A DNA stretch of 64,000 nucleotides from DASQZK01 sp963732905 (GCA_963732905.1 CAVTBM010000008.1:1246973-1310972), one strand, 5' to 3'; positions 26,022 through 36,154 are shown, counted from the first letter of the stretch. The notes: generated by a model from the sequence alone, not told the origin. Translations and numbers: made by a program.

Positions 26022-28005
26022 CACTGCTGTCCGGTAAACCGAATAGGTGTTGCACACCCTACGGGGCGCCGTGTTTGATGTTGTGCATCGTTCTATCGCT
26101 CGCTGCCTCCTATGGGAGGCTTTGTTCATCGTGATTGCGAAATTTTGTGATCAAAATGTTGATCTTTGGCGCGATATGGCTAATTATCAATCAACGTATA
26201 ATCCAAAAAGACCCCATCGGGGTCAGAGAGCGATAGAATATTTGACAGGAAAGGTTCCCCGGCGCCCTGTAGGGTGCGCAACCAATTTTGAAAAGAGAAT
26301 AGAGTCGTCCATCGTTCTACCGCTGGCGGCCTCCTATGGGAGGCTTTATATATCGTGATTGCGAAATTTTGTGATCAAAATGTTGATTGTTGTCACGAAA
26401 TGGCTAATTATCAATCAACGTATAATCCAAAAAGACCCCATCGGGGTCAGAGAGCGATAGAATATTTGACAGGAAAGGTTCCCCGGCGCCCCGTAGGGTG
26501 TGCAACCAATTTTGAAAAGAGAATAGAGTCATCCATCGTTCTACCGCTCGCGGCCTCCTATGGGAGGCTTTGTTCATCGTGATTGCGAAATTTTTTGGAT
26601 CAAAATGTTGATCTTTGGCGCGATATGGCTAATTATCAATCAACGTATAATCCAAAAAGACCCCATCGGGGTCAGAGAGCGATAGAATATTTGACAGGAA
26701 AGGTTCCCCGGCGCCCTGTAGGGTGCGCAACCAATTTTGAAAAGAGAATAGAGTCGTCCATCGTTCTACCGCTGGCGGCCTCCTATGGGAGGCTTTGTTC
26801 ATCGTGATTGCGAAATTTTTTGGATCAAAATGTTGATCTTTGGCGCGATATGGCTAATTATCAATCAACGTATAATCCAAAAAGACCCCATCGGGGTCAG
26901 AGAGCGATAGAATATTTGACAGGAAAGGTTCCCCGGCGCCCTGTAGGGTGCGCAACCAATTTTGAAAAGAGAATAGAGTCGTCCATCGTTCTACCGCTCG
27001 CGGCCTCCTATGGGAGGCTTTATATATCGTGATTGCGAAATTTTTTGGATCAAAATGTTGATTGTTGGCACGAAATGGCTAATTATCAATCAACGTATAA
27101 TCCAAAAAGACCCCATCGGGGTCAGAGAGCGATAGAATATTTGACAGGAAAGGTTCCCCGGCGCCCTGTAGGGTGCGCAACCAATTTTGAAAAGAGAATA
27201 GAGTTGTCCATCGTTCTACCGCTGGCGGCCTCCTATGGGAGGCTTTATATATCGTGATTGCGAAATTTTTTGGATCAAAATGTTGATCTTTGGCACGAAA
27301 TGGCTAATTATCAATCAACGTATAATCCAAAAAGACCCCATCGGGGTCAGAGAGCGATAGAATATTTGACAGGAAAGGTTCCCCGGCGCCCTGTAGGGTG
27401 CGCAACCAATTTTGAAAAGAGAATAGAGTCGTCCATCGTTCTACCGCTGGCGGCCTCCTATGGGAGGCTTTGTTCATCGTGATTGCGAAATTTTGGATCA
27501 AAATGTTGATCGTTGGCATGAAATGGCTAATTATCAATCAACGTATAATCCAAAAAGACCCCATCGGGGTCAGAGAGCGATAGAATATTTGACAGGAAAG
27601 GTTCCCCGGCGCCCTGTAGGGTGCGCAACCAATTTTGAAAAGAGAATAGAGTCGTCCATCGTTCTACCGCTGGCGGCCTCCTATGGGAGGCTTTATTCAT
27701 CGTGATTGCGAAATTTTTTGGATCAAAATGTTGATCTTTGGCGCGATATGGCTAATTATCAATCAACGTATAATCCAAAAAGACCCCATCGGGGTCAGAG
27801 AGCGATAGAATATTTGACAGGAAAGGTTCCCCGGCGCCCCGTAGGGTGCGCAACAAATTTTGAAAAGAGAATAGGGGAAATCGATATGAAATTCCATAAT
27901 CTTTGAAAAAAGGGGCCTTGCTTTTGAAATTTAATTCCAGACTTCAGATTATCAGGAAATTATAAGGAGAAAATTACCTATTTTTGATTCTACCGGACAC
28001 CAGTG
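26022..28005 (+). mobile_element. 225-bp tandem-repeat element, copy 2 (complete, eight units)
   Basis: Bounded by terminal inverted repeats CACTGCTGTCCGGTA (26022-26036) and TACCGGACACCAGTG (27991-28005), 14 of 15 bases matching. The symmetry extends outward into CTCTAAA on both sides. Unit markers (GACCCCATCGGGGTC) lie at 26210, 26434, 26659, 26884, 27109, 27334, 27557 and 27782, period 223-225. The left arm (to ~26140) contains GTGTTGCACACCCTACGGGG and the right arm matches that of copies 1 and 3. No transposase is present, so it would have to be mobilised in trans. Each unit is 75 codons long and open in one frame, ending TGA just before the next unit, but codon content is set by the palindromes and I do not call these genes. 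Confidence 0.88.
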
Positions 28006-28246
28006 ATTTTAGAGATAATTATTAATTTCATTAATGTATAAATAAAAGCGAAACATAGTATACACGAAAAATACCAGTAAAGCATATGAATTTAATAAAA
28101 ATAGCATGATGCTGTATATTCGAAAATTTATCGTGGTCATACTTTCATCGTATAATCATTATCGGGCATAAGAAGAGAATATTTCTGTTTAAATTATAGT
28201 GATACAGTTAAACAATATCTTAGAAAAGAATCTGAAAATACCATAT

Positions 28247-30568
28247 ATGAAAAAACTATATTATCTTGGTTTACTTCTCTCAGTATTACTAAGCGGTTGC
28301 AAAAATGAAAATCCAAAAGCAGGATATATTAATCCATTTATTGGAGCGGTGACTTATGGTGAAGAAACATCAAATATTCATGGATATGGGAAGACTTTTC
28401 CAGGTGCCACAACTCCTCATGGATTAGTACAACTTAGTCCTGATACCCGTACAGGTGGTGATAATGGTTGCGGATATTCATGGAATCACACTACAATAGA
28501 AGGTTTTAGTTTTACGCACATGAGTGGTGTCGGTTGGAATGGAGATCTGGGTAATTTTTTAGTTATGCCAACCATTGGGAAACTTCATACAAACAAGGGA
28601 GATGACGGGCATCCGGAAACTGGTTACCGTTCCCGGTTTTCACATGATCATGAAAGTGCTGAAGCGGGGTATTACAGTGTACTGCTTACCGACTATAATA
28701 TCAAGGCTGAATTAAGTGCTGCACCCAGAGCAGGTATCATCCGATTTACTTTTCCGGAGAGCGACAGTTCAAGAATTCAAATCGATTTATCGCGCCGTGT
28801 CGGTGGTACTTCAACAGAACAATATGTCAAAATTGAAAATGAGAACACCATCAGCGGATGGATGAAATGTCCACCTGAAGGCGGTGGCTGGGGCAACGGT
28901 GACGGGCATCCCGACTATACAGTTTATTTCTATTGTCAGTTCAGCAAACCCTTGAAAGATTATGGCGTCTGGAGCGTGAATGTGCCTGATGAAATGATCC
29001 GTAAGAATAATGAAGTTGCAAGCGAACAGTTTCAAAACCTGGTTTCAAAGGCTGCTATTCAAATGAACGTTAAAGAATTTCAGGGAAAGCATACTGGTTT
29101 CTTTACAAATTTCAAGACCCGTAAGAATGAAAAGGTACTGTTGAAAAGCGGCATTTCCTTTGTTAGTATTGAAGGTGCCAGATTAAACCTGGAAAAGGAG
29201 ATTCCTGATTTTAACTTCGAAAAAGTAGTTCATAATGCAAAATCATTATGGAATGAGGCTCTTGCTTCAATTTCTGTAGAGGGTGCTGATGAACGTGATA
29301 AAGTTATATTTTACACTGCACTCTACCATACAATGATAGACCCCAGGTCATATACAGATGAGGATGGGAAATATATTGGAGGTGATCGGAAAGTACATGT
29401 GTCCAACCAGTTCACCTACCATACTATTTTTAGCGGATGGGATGTATTCCGTTCTCAGTTTCCCTTGCAGACCATTATTAATCCTAAACTTGTAAATGAT
29501 GAGATAAACTCTTTAATCCAATTGGCTGAATTAAGTGGTAAAAAATATTATTCCCGCTGGGAATTTCTTAATTCCTATTCAGGATGTATGATCGGCAATC
29601 CGGCAGTTTCCGTCATTGTTGACGCGTATGAAAAGGGAATCCGAAATTACGATATAGACAAGGCTTTTCAGTATTGTAAGAATACTGTCGATTTATTTGG
29701 AAACGGAAAATTAGGATATGTTCCCTATAATGAACCCGGTTCTTCATCCATATTTGTGGCCGCCTCAATATCTGAAACCCTGGAATATGCTTATTCTGAT
29801 TGGTGCATGGGCAGATTTGCCGAATCATTAAACAGAAGTGAGATCGCTAAAGAGTACTATGAGAGAAGCAGAAATTATAAAAATATATGGAATGATGAAG
29901 TTCATTGGTTCCGTTCCAGAGATGATAAGGGGGGTTGGGCAAAATGGGAAGGTAAAGCTACCCAGGGGAAACTGGGGGGCCAGGGCTGTGTCGAGAGTAA
30001 TCCCTACCAGCAGGGATGGTTTGTGCCATATGATATTCAGGGATTGGCAAAATTGATGGGTGGCAAAGACTCTATCCAAAAAGAGCTCATTCAATTTTTC
30101 GATAAAACACCGCAAGATTTCTCCTGGAATAACTATTACAATCATGCCAATGAACCGGTCCATCATGTCCCCTTCATATTTAATGAGATAGGTCTTCCGG
30201 CTTTAACGCAAAAATGGACAAGACTCATTTGTAAAAATGCCTACGGCGATGGTCCGTTTGGTTTATGCGGGAATGAGGATTGCGGTCAGATGTCAGCATG
30301 GTATGTGTTGGCTGCTATCGGCCTGCATCCGATAAATCCCGGAGATAATAAATATCAAATTACAAGTCCTGTTTTCAGCAAGGTTGAACTGCAGCTGGAT
30401 GACGATTATTATCATGGTAATAAATTTACCATTATCGCTCATCATAATTCAGAAGAAAATATCTATATAAAATCCATCAGGTTAAACGGGAAGAAACTTG
30501 ACAGATGGTGGATATCACATAGTGAAATTGTAAATGGTGGTTTATTGGAATTGGAAATGGGACAATAA
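28247..30568 (+). CDS. GH92 family alpha-mannosidase, lipoprotein
   Basis: Start at MKKLYYLGLLLSVLLSGCKN (28247). An open frame extends 16 codons upstream, but only this start gives the lipobox (LLSGC). The mature enzyme, ~755 residues, opens YINPFIG and continues with the GH92 hallmarks NIHGYGKTFPGATTPHGLVQ, LSPDTR, GFSFTHMSG, TALYHTMIDPRSYTD and YSRWEFLNSYSGCMIGNPA. The diagnostic C-terminal block is GNEDCGQMSAWYVLAAIGLHP. GH92 enzymes are Ca2+-dependent exo-alpha-mannosidases that trim N-glycan or yeast mannan chains from outside the cell. It sits directly upstream of the rhamnose/fucose genes but on the opposite strand. The linkage specificity cannot be predicted. Confidence 0.95.
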   Translation: MKKLYYLGLLLSVLLSGCKNENPKAGYINPFIGAVTYGEETSNIHGYGKTFPGATTPHGLVQLSPDTRTGGDNGCGYSWNHTTIEGFSFTHMSGVGWNGDLGNFLVMPTIGKLHTNKGDDGHPETGYRSRFSHDHESAEAGYYSVLLTDYNIKAELSAAPRAGIIRFTFPESDSSRIQIDLSRRVGGTSTEQYVKIENENTISGWMKCPPEGGGWGNGDGHPDYTVYFYCQFSKPLKDYGVWSVNVPDEMIRKNNEVASEQFQNLVSKAAIQMNVKEFQGKHTGFFTNFKTRKNEKVLLKSGISFVSIEGARLNLEKEIPDFNFEKVVHNAKSLWNEALASISVEGADERDKVIFYTALYHTMIDPRSYTDEDGKYIGGDRKVHVSNQFTYHTIFSGWDVFRSQFPLQTIINPKLVNDEINSLIQLAELSGKKYYSRWEFLNSYSGCMIGNPAVSVIVDAYEKGIRNYDIDKAFQYCKNTVDLFGNGKLGYVPYNEPGSSSIFVAASISETLEYAYSDWCMGRFAESLNRSEIAKEYYERSRNYKNIWNDEVHWFRSRDDKGGWAKWEGKATQGKLGGQGCVESNPYQQGWFVPYDIQGLAKLMGGKDSIQKELIQFFDKTPQDFSWNNYYNHANEPVHHVPFIFNEIGLPALTQKWTRLICKNAYGDGPFGLCGNEDCGQMSAWYVLAAIGLHPINPGDNKYQITSPVFSKVELQLDDDYYHGNKFTIIAHHNSEENIYIKSIRLNGKKLDRWWISHSEIVNGGLLELEMGQ

Positions 30569-30707
30569 TCGCATGGTTGGTTAGCAGGTTTGGTTGGTCC
30601 CGGAAAATAGGTATTTAACACCTCCCCTATCCGGAGACTTCAGAGGGAAGATGGTTTGTGGAAGATCTGACGCCCCGAAACGGAGACGCAGATCGCCTGA
30701 GAGCATG

Positions 30708-31028
30708 TCAGAAATGAAATACCTCTTCCATTCCGGCCCACCATTCTCCTTCCTCCCTGGTGTCAAGAGGTCTCTGCATGGGCATCATAATATCCCACCA
30801 TTCCCGGGTTTTAGGGTCGGCAGCCATTTTGGCCATGTCAGCCCCAAAATCTTCACCCGTGTATTCAAAATAGGCAAACAAGAGACCATCCTTATGGAAT
30901 ATGGAATAATTGGTGATGTTGCATGTTCTGATCATTTCCAATACTTCCGGCCAGACAGCACTGTGATATTTCTTGTACTTTTCAAGCTGGCCGGGATCGA
31001 CCCCGATAATTTGTCCTATCCGTTTCAT
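30708..31028 (-). CDS. rhaM: L-rhamnose mutarotase
   Basis: 106 residues, the family length. It begins MKRIGQIIGVDPGQLEKYKKYHSAVWPEV with the conserved catalytic-site His in KKYHSAVWPEVLEMI, and has ITNYSIFHKDGLLFAYFEY and the C-terminal WWDIMMPMQRPLDT. It interconverts alpha and beta anomers of L-rhamnose, and related DUF718 proteins act on fucose. Last gene of the minus-strand run 35103-30708: RhaT, URO-D-like, GH29, then RhaM, with gaps of 16-30 bases, so this is an operon. The fucosidase next door makes L-fucose as well as L-rhamnose a plausible substrate. Confidence 0.92.
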   Translation of the reverse strand: MKRIGQIIGVDPGQLEKYKKYHSAVWPEVLEMIRTCNITNYSIFHKDGLLFAYFEYTGEDFGADMAKMAADPKTREWWDIMMPMQRPLDTREEGEWWAGMEEVFHF

Positions 31029-31055
31029 GGTAACTGATTTGATTGATTATTCAGG

Positions 31056-32762
31056 TTATGGTAAAAGTGTGATTTCATAGATTTCGGGAGTATCTGAAGA
31101 TTCCGTAATGACCAGCCTCACTTCCCTGGCGTTAAATCTGGGAAGCCTGATTTCTGATTTGGCACCAAGGTTTTTACCCCTATAGGCTGTCTTCCAGTTT
31201 TCACCTGACTTATATTGTATTTCAAATGATCTTACCGCATTTCCCTTTTCAAAGATGACGGCTTCAGATACCTTTTCGGGTTTGCCGAGATCGATTTCTG
31301 CCCAGGGTCGTTTATCCACTTTGGAAGGAGACCAGTAGAGTCCTGACCAGTCGCCGTTGTTCACGAAGGAGATTCCCTTCCACCGTGGATCCGGATTACT
31401 CGATGCCGAGACGTTTTTACGGTAAGACAACGACTGGGGCTCCGTTTCCATGGCTTCAACATTCATGACATTGCCGGCCATTTCAAGTTCAACGATAGTA
31501 TTTATGGGTTTCAGATCTTTACCGGAGAAGGTGATGTTAATTTTTCCGTCCTTTTTATAACACTTTACCTCTCCTCCCTCCACGAGTCGACAATTTTTAA
31601 TCTCCATGCCGAAATCGGGAAGGACAAGATGCGGTGTATTTCCACACCAGTTCAGGATATGCAGATAGATCATGTTTCCTTTCCTGGTACTTACCCCCCA
31701 GTCGGTCGGCTTATAAGGTCCGCCCCTGGTCCCGTAAATAGTAAATCCGTATTTTTTAAGCCATTCCCCCATCTCTTTCAGGCGCTGCACCTGCAATGGC
31801 TCGATTCTGCCATCGGACCGCGGCCCTACATTGAATAAAAGGTTTCCGTTTCCCCCGGCAGCACGAACCAGGGACTGAAGACATTGTTCCAGTGATTTTA
31901 CGTCGTCATTGGGTTTCCATGCCCATTGGTCGCCTATGGTCATGCAGGTTTCCCAGGGGCGGTCATCCTGATAGGTCCCGATACGCTGCTCGGGCGTGTC
32001 ATAATCACCTTTCGCACCGGTCCTGTCGTTAATGAGAATATCGGGTTGAATGGTGCGGGCAAAATCGATAACGCCCTGTCCGCGGATTGAATCGAATCGC
32101 TGAGGTACATCGAACCACAGTGTAAGCAGGGGTCCGTAATTCAGGAGCAGTTCCCCGACCTGTCTTTTCAGGTAAGTGGTGTATGCGTCCAGGTTTGAAA
32201 CGGGCCTGATAACCTGGCTGTTCAGGTAGGCTGCAAAATAGTTGGTGTCTGAATCAGACTTTATATCTTCTATACCACCGGGACTGGTGATGGGGAAATC
32301 GGGATTATGCCAGTCACAGGTGGAATAATACGCACCGAAGGCAATACCCTGCTTTCTGCAGGCTTCGGATAATTCCTTCACAACATCCCGCCCAAAAGGT
32401 GAATTCATAATGTTGTAATCAGTTTGCCTGGTATTCCACAGGCAGAAGCCGTCGTGATGTTTGGTGGTCAGCACGATGTATTTCATGCCGGCCTCCTTAG
32501 CCACCCGTACCCATTCGTCGGCATTGAAATTCACCGGATCAAACTGTTTATAAAGATTATCATATTCTTTAACCGGAATTTCCCGGCCTCTTGACCAGCT
32601 GATCTCAGTCCCCTTAAGAGATACCGGTCCCCAGTGGATGAACATCCCGAACCGGGCATCTTCCCACCATTGCATCTTCTTCTGAAATGTATCTGCTTGC
32701 TGGCTGAAAACGGCAACAAAGATCAGCTGGACAAACAACAACAGAAAACCTGATTTTTTCAT
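31056..32762 (-). CDS. GH29 alpha-L-fucosidase
   Basis: 568 residues with signal peptide (MKKSGFLLLFVQLIFVAVFSQ). The catalytic domain has the family pattern WWEDARFGMFIHWGPVSLKG, YIVLTTKHHDGFCLWNT, FGAYYSTCDWHNPDFP and the nucleophile region LLTLWFDVPQRFD. The end of the domain is LLFNVGPRSDGRIEPLQ. The last ~120 residues (DPRWKGISFVNNGDWSGLYW...EIYEITLLP) form an F5/8 type C-like sugar-binding module. Retaining exo-enzyme releasing L-fucose from glycans in the periplasm or at the surface. The operon partners (rhamnose/H+ symporter, mutarotase) indicate uptake of the released deoxysugar. The third gene of the operon reading from rhaT. Confidence 0.94.
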   Translation of the reverse strand: MKKSGFLLLFVQLIFVAVFSQQADTFQKKMQWWEDARFGMFIHWGPVSLKGTEISWSRGREIPVKEYDNLYKQFDPVNFNADEWVRVAKEAGMKYIVLTTKHHDGFCLWNTRQTDYNIMNSPFGRDVVKELSEACRKQGIAFGAYYSTCDWHNPDFPITSPGGIEDIKSDSDTNYFAAYLNSQVIRPVSNLDAYTTYLKRQVGELLLNYGPLLTLWFDVPQRFDSIRGQGVIDFARTIQPDILINDRTGAKGDYDTPEQRIGTYQDDRPWETCMTIGDQWAWKPNDDVKSLEQCLQSLVRAAGGNGNLLFNVGPRSDGRIEPLQVQRLKEMGEWLKKYGFTIYGTRGGPYKPTDWGVSTRKGNMIYLHILNWCGNTPHLVLPDFGMEIKNCRLVEGGEVKCYKKDGKINITFSGKDLKPINTIVELEMAGNVMNVEAMETEPQSLSYRKNVSASSNPDPRWKGISFVNNGDWSGLYWSPSKVDKRPWAEIDLGKPEKVSEAVIFEKGNAVRSFEIQYKSGENWKTAYRGKNLGAKSEIRLPRFNAREVRLVITESSDTPEIYEITLLP

Positions 32763-32778
32763 GATACGAGGTACTTTA

Positions 32779-34029
32779 TTAACGATTAAATTCTTTTACA
32801 GCATCGAACATGGCCACTATATTCTGAGGAGGTACATCGGGTAAGATATTATGAACCGTATTAAAAACGAAACCTCCGCCTTTAGCAAAAATGTCCAGTC
32901 TTCCGAGCACCTGTTCCCGGACCTGTTCAGGGCTTCCGTTATTCAGTGTACCAACGGTCTCGATTCCTCCACCCCAGAACGTAATATCTTTTCCAAATTC
33001 CTCTTTCAGAAATTTTGGTTCCATCCTGTAGGCATTTGTCTGAACGGGATTGAAAATTTCGATTCCCGCATCGATCATATCAGGCATTAACAAGGATATG
33101 GAACCGCACGAATGGATGAACGTATGCATCCGGCTGTTTTCCTTCACAAAGTCGCATAACATTTTATGCCTGGGCTTGAACAGTTGCCTGTAGATCTCCG
33201 GATCCATGAACGGTCCCGAATTCATACCCAGATCATCTCCAAAACGGATAATATCGACGATATCGCCTACTGCCCTGCATACTTTGTCAAGTGTGGAAAG
33301 ATGGCGTTTCATCAGTTCGTCAAGGAGCTTTTCAACATTATACTGATCACACATCAGATCCATCAGGAAATTGTCCATTCTTCTCAGAAACGTTCCCCAT
33401 TCAAACAGATTGCATCCACAGACTACCAACAGGGCTTTGTCGGTGGTATTCCGGAGACGGATCGTATTCTCGCGTAGTTTTTCCCAGAAGTCTTCATCCG
33501 ATGCATGGTCCCACGGACTATGTGCATGGCGGGACCACATGATCCGTCCCATTTCAATGTCGAGGTTTTCATAGGTACCGGGATAACCATCAAGGTACGG
33601 AAAATAGGTCTGATCAAAAAAAGTCGCCCCGACCGGCATTTTTGAGAGCACCCGTTTACCGTCATCATCATAGGTCTGGCAGGATCCATCGGATTGTTTT
33701 TCAGGGTTAAACCATGCGGGATAAAAGGCTGGTGAACCGTTGGCCATGATTACCCGATGCCAGTCTGACGATCGATCATTAAAGGTCCGGCCGATATCCA
33801 GCACATCAATCCCAAACTCATCGAGTAACGATATGTCAGGCTGGGCCAGCTGTTGCACCACATCATAAATCCATACCGGCAGTTCGCTACAACCGGTATA
33901 TTTTAGGAGATTACCATAGGCAATAGCAGAAATGCCCGAACTTGGCGTTGCGCCGAGATCTGCCGGCACCCGGTCGGGTTCCTGGTGGCTGATGGCGGCA
34001 AGAATGCGTTCTCTGGAGGTCATACTCAC
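32779..34029 (-). CDS. Uroporphyrinogen decarboxylase (URO-D) family protein, MtaA/CmuA-like
   Basis: 416 residues. Starts MTSRERILAAISHQEPDRVPAD, a classic URO-D/MtaA opening. Other blocks are MFDAVKEFN near the end, FIHSCGSISLLMPDMIDAGIEIFNPVQ and GGGIETVGTLNNGSPEQVREQV. In this superfamily the HxCG motif, here HSCG, binds Zn in corrinoid-dependent methyltransferases. It is too divergent and too long to be HemE, and it lies between a fucosidase and a rhamnose symporter. URO-D-like proteins of unknown function recur in Bacteroidota deoxysugar loci. The reaction is unknown. Gap to the fucosidase is 16 bases, so it is co-transcribed. Confidence 0.85.
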   Translation of the reverse strand: MSMTSRERILAAISHQEPDRVPADLGATPSSGISAIAYGNLLKYTGCSELPVWIYDVVQQLAQPDISLLDEFGIDVLDIGRTFNDRSSDWHRVIMANGSPAFYPAWFNPEKQSDGSCQTYDDDGKRVLSKMPVGATFFDQTYFPYLDGYPGTYENLDIEMGRIMWSRHAHSPWDHASDEDFWEKLRENTIRLRNTTDKALLVVCGCNLFEWGTFLRRMDNFLMDLMCDQYNVEKLLDELMKRHLSTLDKVCRAVGDIVDIIRFGDDLGMNSGPFMDPEIYRQLFKPRHKMLCDFVKENSRMHTFIHSCGSISLLMPDMIDAGIEIFNPVQTNAYRMEPKFLKEEFGKDITFWGGGIETVGTLNNGSPEQVREQVLGRLDIFAKGGGFVFNTVHNILPDVPPQNIVAMFDAVKEFNR

Positions 34030-34059
34030 AACAGATTTAAATTTTTATCAGGAAGCGGT

Positions 34060-35103
34060 TTACAGGGAACCGCTGATCCCGATAATAAAAGACGATATGA
34101 TCAGCACCAGCAGTGAAATACCCATGAAGATATAAACCTTCCGCGAAGCGCCCTTCCATTCTTTCCGGATTAGTCCCCATACAGTGGCAAAGGCAATGGT
34201 CAGGGCCATAAGGATCCCCCAGGCAATAAAGGAAAATGAACCCATTTTACTCTTCCCCATGCCGAAGAGGATAAACTGGATGAACCACAAAAATCCCGCG
34301 AGTAAGGCCCATAAATAATTTCCGGCAAGTTTTTTTCGTGAGACAGCACGGATATAATTCTTCAGCGACCGGTTTTTAAATCCCAGGAACAAACACCATA
34401 TCAGCGTGGTAACGAATGTTCCGGACAACAGGAGCAGTAGTACCGGGGTAATCGAAAACAAGGGATCGACACCCCCGGACCGGGCGATCTCTGAAATGAC
34501 GGTACCCTGCTCGATACCCAGAGCCATTGCTGATCCGGTTATTCCCACGAGGAAGGCTGCTAAATATCCTTTCGTGAGATTATATTCGGGAACACCATCC
34601 CTCCCCTGTTCTGTGGATATCTCCCGGTCTTTAAGTATCCCGGCCCTGGCAGAAAATCCGATACCGGTTGCCGCCAGGATAATTCCGGCGATCAGAACAC
34701 CGCCCCCGGATGTTTGCATCATCAACTGCAATTTCCCGTCAATCAGGGGCGGAATGAGTGTGCCGATGCCCATCATCAGTCCGAGTGACAGGGCATAACC
34801 CAGCGATAAGCCAAGATACCTGAGAGCCAGGCCAAATGAAAGATTCCCGATGCCGTATACCGCACCGAGGATAAATACCTTTACCAACACAGCTGAGGAG
34901 GTGGAATGAAATATCTCTCTGAAATTACCCGAGAAGCTGAGACAAAAGAGCAACGGAAAGATCAGATAAGCTCCAGTACTGTAAATGAGCCATTGGCTTT
35001 CCCAGTTCCATTGACTGATCCTGCTGAAGGGAACTGCAAAGCTACCGGAAGAGAACGCACCCAGAGCAATAAATAAAAGGCCGCCGAGCATGCTTACCAT
35101 CAT
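34060..35103 (-). CDS. rhaT: L-rhamnose/H+ symporter (RhaT)
   Basis: 347 residues, ten predicted membrane segments, no signal peptide. Opens MMVSMLGGLLFIALGAFSSGSFAVPFSRISQWNWE and ends in three hydrophobic helices (SLLVLIISSFIIGISG). The pattern LGLSLGYALSLGLMMGIGTLIPPL and FIQFILFGMGKSKMG are characteristic of the RhaT family of the drug/metabolite transporter superfamily. It imports L-rhamnose with protons; in this context L-fucose import is also possible. First gene of the operon, with a TATTTTTG -7 element 63 bases upstream, and divergent from the AraC regulator, which probably controls it. Confidence 0.92.
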   Translation of the reverse strand: MMVSMLGGLLFIALGAFSSGSFAVPFSRISQWNWESQWLIYSTGAYLIFPLLFCLSFSGNFREIFHSTSSAVLVKVFILGAVYGIGNLSFGLALRYLGLSLGYALSLGLMMGIGTLIPPLIDGKLQLMMQTSGGGVLIAGIILAATGIGFSARAGILKDREISTEQGRDGVPEYNLTKGYLAAFLVGITGSAMALGIEQGTVISEIARSGGVDPLFSITPVLLLLLSGTFVTTLIWCLFLGFKNRSLKNYIRAVSRKKLAGNYLWALLAGFLWFIQFILFGMGKSKMGSFSFIAWGILMALTIAFATVWGLIRKEWKGASRKVYIFMGISLLVLIISSFIIGISGSL

Positions 35104-35165
35104 GGTCTTCGATTTTTATCAGGTATTTTCTAAATTAACGATCTGAATGAAAATGTGAGTAAAAA

Positions 35166-35173
35166 CAAAAATA
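35166..35173 (-). promoter_or_regulatory. -7 element (TATTTTTG) of the rhaT-led operon
   Basis: The minus strand reads TATTTTTG, matching TAnnTTTG, 63 bases from the rhaT start. No matching -33 TTTG lies at the usual distance, which fits a promoter that needs an activator such as the neighbouring AraC protein. Confidence 0.45.
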
Positions 35174-35245
35174 ATTCTTCCTCTCCGCATAGCCTTGGAC
35201 AAAAATGGCGAATTATACCACAAATACGACATTTATTCTCAACCA

Positions 35246-35253
35246 TAAATTTG
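35246..35253 (+). promoter_or_regulatory. -7 element (TAAATTTG) of the AraC regulator gene
   Basis: TAAATTTG matches TAnnTTTG, 43 bases before the ATG at 35297. The bases between it and the rhaT -7 element are AT-rich and would hold any operator; I could not pick out a convincing repeat. Confidence 0.4.
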
Positions 35254-35296
35254 TATATTTATAACCGAATAAGGTAACCAATTATCTGATAATAAG

Positions 35297-36154
35297 ATGT
35301 ACCTTGAAGAGATCGGAAATTCCATAACCTTCCAGCTACGGAATATTGCATTTTTACGTTTTGACCGTTTATCGGAGTATGTGAATGTCATCAGTCCGTT
35401 TACCAGGATTTACCTGGTAACCGAAGGCCACGGTTCAATCACGGTAGGAAGGGAAAAATATGTACTCGAGCCCGGATATATTTACCTCGTTCCAAGTTTC
35501 ACACCCTGCACCTACCTGTTTGAAAAAGACCTGGCGCACTATTACATTCATTTCAGTGTGATGATCCAGAACGGGCTGAATATTTATTCAAACTACAAGA
35601 TCCATACTCAGGTACTATGTACGGAAATCAACAGGATGCTTTTTGAAAGGCTTCTTGAAATCAATCCGGATTTGCAATTGCCACATCATGATCCCAGGGT
35701 ATATCAGCAAAAACCCTGGATCAATAAAAAGGTAAGATATAATTCGGTCAGTCAGCACCTGGATTCCTTAGGAATTCTGTTTCAACTTTTTTCTGCTTTC
35801 CTGCAACCTGGTGAAATTATCAATGCCCGGGAATTACTGAGATACAACTTACATGAGATCCTGATGTTTATCCAAAACAATCTCCAAAATGACATTTCCA
35901 TCAGTGAACTGGCCTGTAAGGCCTGTCTGTCCAGAGACCACTTTACCCGAATATTCAAGTCCATCATCGGTATGGCACCTTATGAGTTCATTATCCGGAA
36001 ACGCATTGAAAAGGCTCAGTTTCTCCTCATGACCACGAATATGACACAAGACCAGATTGTGGCGGAAACGAATTTTAAAAGTTTGTCGTATTTTTCAAGG
36101 ATGTTTAAAAAATACACGTCGTATACGCCGGGGAGCTTCAGGCAGGAAAGGTAA
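35297..36154 (+). CDS. AraC-family transcriptional regulator of the rhamnose/fucose locus
   Basis: 285 residues. N-terminal cupin-like sensing domain (TRIYLVTEGHGSITVGREKYVLEPGYIYLVPS), and a C-terminal AraC DNA-binding domain with two helix-turn-helix motifs: NDISISELACKACLSRDHFTRIFKSIIG, then DQIVAETNFKSLSYFSRMFKKYTSYTPGSF. The cupin barrel is where sugar-responsive family members bind L-rhamnose or similar. It is divergent from rhaT with 193 bases between the start codons, the usual arrangement of a local activator. Probable control of the operon rhaT to rhaM in response to a deoxysugar; the inducer is an inference. Confidence 0.93.
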   Translation: MYLEEIGNSITFQLRNIAFLRFDRLSEYVNVISPFTRIYLVTEGHGSITVGREKYVLEPGYIYLVPSFTPCTYLFEKDLAHYYIHFSVMIQNGLNIYSNYKIHTQVLCTEINRMLFERLLEINPDLQLPHHDPRVYQQKPWINKKVRYNSVSQHLDSLGILFQLFSAFLQPGEIINARELLRYNLHEILMFIQNNLQNDISISELACKACLSRDHFTRIFKSIIGMAPYEFIIRKRIEKAQFLLMTTNMTQDQIVAETNFKSLSYFSRMFKKYTSYTPGSFRQER

